Assembly (NCBI GenBank): GCA_020718525.1
Contig: DYRX01000029.1
Span: forward strand, 1 to 23,509
Direction: 5' to 3'
DNA from: Victivallis vadensis
GTDB taxonomy: Bacteria > Verrucomicrobiota > Lentisphaeria > Victivallales > GWF2-50-93
Length of the DNA stretch: 23,509 nucleotides
Under the pieces are notes generated by a model. The model worked only from the letters and a program-made list of their open reading frames with translations, did no database searches and had not been told where the DNA came from. A program made the position numbers and the translations under genes. This document shows, one piece after another, positions 21,051 through 23,509 of the stretch (the first letter of the stretch is position 1; each line of letters opens with the position of its first letter).

Positions 21051-22282
21051 AAAGCGACTTTATCGCCATTCCAGACGGAGATCTATGCTCTCCTCTCGGA
21101 TTCGAAGCCAGCGGAGTGAAGGCGGGACTCAAAAAGAGCGGCAATCCAGACATCGCGCTAATCCATTCAAAAAGCCCCTCCTCCGCCGCCGCCCTATTCA
21201 CAAAATGCCGCTTTCCGGCCGCCCCTGTACAAATTTCCAAAAAACATCTTGCAAAAAGCAGGGAATCGTACAGGGCCGTCGTGATCAACAGCGGAAATGC
21301 AAACGCCTGCACTGGAAAGTCCGGACTTGAGAATGCCTCCGAGATGGCGAAGATCGCCGCCAGGGAGCTCTCCTGCGATGCCGGAAATGTCCTGGTCTGC
21401 TCCACAGGAAGGATCGGAGTCCCTCTTCCCATGAACCTGATCGCCAGTGGAATCCCGGCCGCCGCCGCCGCCCTCTCGCGCAAAGGAGGAGGAGACGCCT
21501 GCGCCGCGATTATGACTACCGACACTTTTCCCAAACGTCTCGCCCTCTCGATGGAATTGTCTGGAAATAAAGTCACCCTCGCCGGAATGGCGAAAGGCGC
21601 TGGAATGATCGCCCCCGACATGAAGGGACTTCACGCGACAATGATCTGCGTGATCACCAGCGATGTCGCAATAGCACCACGTCTTCTGCAAAAACTGTCC
21701 AACGAGGCATGCGAAGAGAGCTTCAACAGAATCACGGTTGACGGCGACACCAGTACGAACGACACAGTCATTGTCCTCGCCAACGGAATGGCAGGCAACC
21801 CTGCGCTGAAGTCTGCTGGCGGAGATTCTGCGAAATTCGCAAAGGCGCTTTCATATCTGATGACGGAGCTCGCAAAGCAGATTGTTCTCGACGGTGAGGG
21901 CGCCACAAAATTTGTCTCAGTCAAGGTTGAGAAGGCAGCGAGCAAAAAGGATGCCCTGCTTTGCGCGAGGACAGTCGCAAACTCTCTTCTCTGCAAGACC
22001 GCCTGGTTTGGTGCAGACCCAAACTGGGGGAGAATTCTTGCCGCCGCAGGCAGATCCGGCGCCAAAATCAAACCGGACTCTTTCGAACTATATTTCGATC
22101 ATCTTTGCGCCGTCAGCGGAGGCATGGCATCCGATGTCCCCGAATGCAAACTCGCTGAAATACTCAAAAATGACGAGTTCACAGTCAGAATTGTGCTGAA
22201 TTGCGGGGATGCCGATTGCGAAGTCTGGACTAACGACATATCGTATGACTATGTGAAAATAAATGCTGACTACCATACGTGA
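21047..22282 (+). CDS. argJ: Bifunctional glutamate N-acetyltransferase/ornithine acetyltransferase ArgJ
   Basis: ArgJ moves the acetyl group from N-acetylornithine to glutamate, recycling it in arginine synthesis; bifunctional forms also use acetyl-CoA. The 411 residues are the normal length. The precursor self-cleaves before a Thr nucleophile: here HATM places Thr198 after AKGAGMIAPDMKGL, giving alpha and beta chains. STGRIG (119-124) supplies the oxyanion-hole Thr-Gly, VINSGNANACTG (79-90) is conserved, and NRITVDGDTSTNDT and WFGADPNWGRI are beta-chain hallmarks. The usual ATML is ATMI here. Whether it also accepts acetyl-CoA cannot be read from sequence. Its ATG overlaps the queF stop, and argB follows after 27 bases. 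Confidence 0.97.
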   Translation: MKSDFIAIPDGDLCSPLGFEASGVKAGLKKSGNPDIALIHSKSPSSAAALFTKCRFPAAPVQISKKHLAKSRESYRAVVINSGNANACTGKSGLENASEMAKIAARELSCDAGNVLVCSTGRIGVPLPMNLIASGIPAAAAALSRKGGGDACAAIMTTDTFPKRLALSMELSGNKVTLAGMAKGAGMIAPDMKGLHATMICVITSDVAIAPRLLQKLSNEACEESFNRITVDGDTSTNDTVIVLANGMAGNPALKSAGGDSAKFAKALSYLMTELAKQIVLDGEGATKFVSVKVEKAASKKDALLCARTVANSLLCKTAWFGADPNWGRILAAAGRSGAKIKPDSFELYFDHLCAVSGGMASDVPECKLAEILKNDEFTVRIVLNCGDADCEVWTNDISYDYVKINADYHT

Positions 22283-22309
22283 CAATTAAAAAGAGGAAGA
22301 AGCAGTACC

Positions 22310-23203
22310 ATGAAGAGGATCATTGACAAAGCGGCCGTTCTGATCGAGGCTCTGCCATACATTCAGAAATTCCGGGACGCGATCGTCGTCATCAAATTCG
22401 GCGGAAGTGCCATGGAGGACAAAAAGCTCATCAAAAGCGCGATGAGGGATATCGTCTTCATGGAATGCGTCGGAATGAAGCCCGTCGTCGTACATGGCGG
22501 CGGAAAGGCAATAACCGCAAGAATGAAGGAGGCAGGCATAGAAGCCAAGTTCATCAACGGTCTCAGATACACCTGTGAAAAGACGATTTCCCTAGTTGAC
22601 GACGTCATGCACAACACGATAAACTCGGATCTGGTCGGCGCCATACTCGAGGCAGGCGGAAGGGGCAGACAGGTCTCCGGCAAAAATGTTCTCAAGGCCA
22701 GCAGGATGACCACGAAGTGCCCGAAAACCGGTGTGGAGCTCGACATCGGACTTGTCGGCGAAGTCATCGGAGTTGACGTCGAATCCATACTCGGAACGAT
22801 TGACTCGGTGTCCGTCCCCGTCATCGCTCCTCTTGCCGTCGGCGAAGACGGAAGCATCTACAACATAAATGCCGACATTGCCGCCTGCAAGATTGCCGAG
22901 GCTCTCAAGGCCCGCAAGCTAGTATTCATAAGCGATGTCCCTGGCATTCTCAGAAATCCAGAGGATCATGAAAGCGTCATTTCCACGATCAAGGTCGGCG
23001 AGGTCGCATCCCTCATCAAGGACAACGTCATAAGCGGCGGCATGATACCGAAAATCGAAAGCGCCATCCACGCAATCAGGGCGGGCACGAAGAAAGTGCA
23101 TATGATTGACGGAAGAATTCAGCATTCCCTTCTTCTGGAGATATTTACCGACAAAGGAATTGGAACGGAAATCATCGCCGATCCGCCCTCTCAAAAAAAC
23201 TAA
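22310..23203 (+). CDS. argB: Acetylglutamate kinase ArgB
   Basis: ArgB phosphorylates N-acetylglutamate with ATP, the step after ArgJ in the cytosolic arginine pathway. It has 297 residues. IKFGGSAM holds the phosphate-binding Lys29; VVHGGGKAI (60-68) is the glycine-rich substrate loop; YNINADIAA has the catalytic Asp; GGMIPKI near 244-250 has the second ATP-contacting Lys. An N-terminal helix (about 1-22) precedes the fold. In arginine-sensitive hexameric enzymes such a helix mediates assembly and feedback inhibition, so this enzyme is probably arginine-inhibited (inference). AGAGGAAG lies upstream of the ATG. Other arg genes are not in the window. Confidence 0.97.
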   Translation: MKRIIDKAAVLIEALPYIQKFRDAIVVIKFGGSAMEDKKLIKSAMRDIVFMECVGMKPVVVHGGGKAITARMKEAGIEAKFINGLRYTCEKTISLVDDVMHNTINSDLVGAILEAGGRGRQVSGKNVLKASRMTTKCPKTGVELDIGLVGEVIGVDVESILGTIDSVSVPVIAPLAVGEDGSIYNINADIAACKIAEALKARKLVFISDVPGILRNPEDHESVISTIKVGEVASLIKDNVISGGMIPKIESAIHAIRAGTKKVHMIDGRIQHSLLLEIFTDKGIGTEIIADPPSQKN

Positions 23204-23214
23204 AGGATTCTTCC

Positions 23215-23509
23215 ATGCTCAGCAAAACTATTGTCGGAGCTCTTGCCGTTGCGCTGTTTCTGCTTTTGCCTGCAAGCTCCCGGGCGCAGGACTCTGCCAA
23301 AGACAAGGCTGACTCAAGAAATGCGGCGACCGCATCCGCTAAAACAGAAAAAGCACCGGTAAAAATGCGTCCGCTTCACAATCTGGGAAGAGGCTTTGCC
23401 AATCTCGGGACCGCGCCACTTGAAATTCCAAGGTGCATGATTTACGACAACGGCCTGGTTCCTCTGATAGGAATCGTCTGGGGTGCGCCCGAAGGGGCGA
23501 TTTTCACGA
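23215..23509 (+). CDS. TIGR04073-like exosortase-associated protein, N-terminal part
   Basis: The gene is open to the window edge (98 codons, no stop). It starts with a signal peptide (MLSKTIVGALAVALFLLLPA, cut near SSRAQ), then a low-complexity Lys/Ala/Asp linker, then LHNLGRGFANLGTAPLEIPR and the hydrophobic, Gly-rich PLIGIVWGAPEGAIF. The LGRG-x-AN-x-x-x-x-x-x-EIP pattern recalls the TIGR04073 family, small exported proteins from bacteria with exosortase systems; the function is unknown. I matched it from memory and only the N-terminal part is visible. AAAGGA precedes the ATG at good spacing, 11 bases after the argB stop, so it may be read through from the arg genes. Confidence 0.7.
   Translation, partial: MLSKTIVGALAVALFLLLPASSRAQDSAKDKADSRNAATASAKTEKAPVKMRPLHNLGRGFANLGTAPLEIPRCMIYDNGLVPLIGIVWGAPEGAIFT

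Noticed and set aside
1..23509. tRNA genes, CRISPR arrays, insertion sequences or prophage genes
   Set aside because: None was seen on either strand; there are no regularly spaced repeats, no transposase or integrase motifs and no cloverleaf-like sequence in the intergenic gaps.

Overview
The window looks like a chromosomal segment of a Gram-negative-type bacterium, probably from the PVC superphylum (Lentisphaerota/Verrucomicrobiota or a related lineage). The evidence is a tripartite-style RND efflux pair, a periplasmic murein amidase, an anchored solute-binding protein with MalF/MalG-type permeases, and, at the right edge, the start of a protein resembling the exosortase-associated TIGR04073 family. 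The phylum is an inference; there is no rRNA or other phylogenetic marker here. I see no tRNA, rRNA, CRISPR array, insertion sequence or phage gene.

Layout. (1) Positions 1-87 hold what may be the tail of a plus-strand gene. (2) Positions 229-10258 hold seven minus-strand genes in a nearly gapless run. In transcription order they are an N-acetylmuramoyl-L-alanine amidase, a TMTC-like GT-C glycosyltransferase with TPRs, a pentapeptide-repeat protein with a C-terminal membrane helix, ribD, a soluble PAS histidine kinase, an RND adaptor and an RND pump. A good internal sigma70-like promoter (7559-7587) should let the last five genes be expressed apart from the first two. (3) A YfhO-like GT-C membrane protein runs divergently (10330-12783). 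It converges on a solitary DNA methyltransferase (12842-13816), with a long-arm hairpin between them. (4) Positions 14038-19324 hold a plus-strand ABC importer operon: a secreted TPR-like protein, a membrane-anchored solute-binding protein, a MalF-type permease and a MalG-type permease, with no ATPase gene. (5) A 439-bp gene-free stretch with strong inverted repeats is followed by a minus-strand membrane protein of unknown family. (6) queF, argJ, argB and the start of the TIGR04073-like gene form a plus-strand run, with queF and argJ overlapping by 4 bp.

The most unusual part is the ABC importer. The solute-binding protein carries an inserted PDZ module of about 100 residues whose halves are in reversed order (GDVI half first, SPA-x-x-AGL half second), as in a circularly permuted PDZ. 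Its MalF partner carries an insert of about 165 residues and roughly six hydrophobic segments between its first helix and the conserved permease core. The binding protein also appears to keep its N-terminal membrane anchor. Together these suggest a specialised importer variant in which membrane tethering, a peptide-binding module and extra helices were added to a standard sugar-type transporter.

A second recurring signal is a run of nine A residues (coding strand) in the first codons of three unrelated genes: the RND adaptor, the DNA methyltransferase and queF. In the methyltransferase, loss of one A would bring a stop that overlaps an internal in-frame ATG, which makes it a candidate for slippage-controlled expression.
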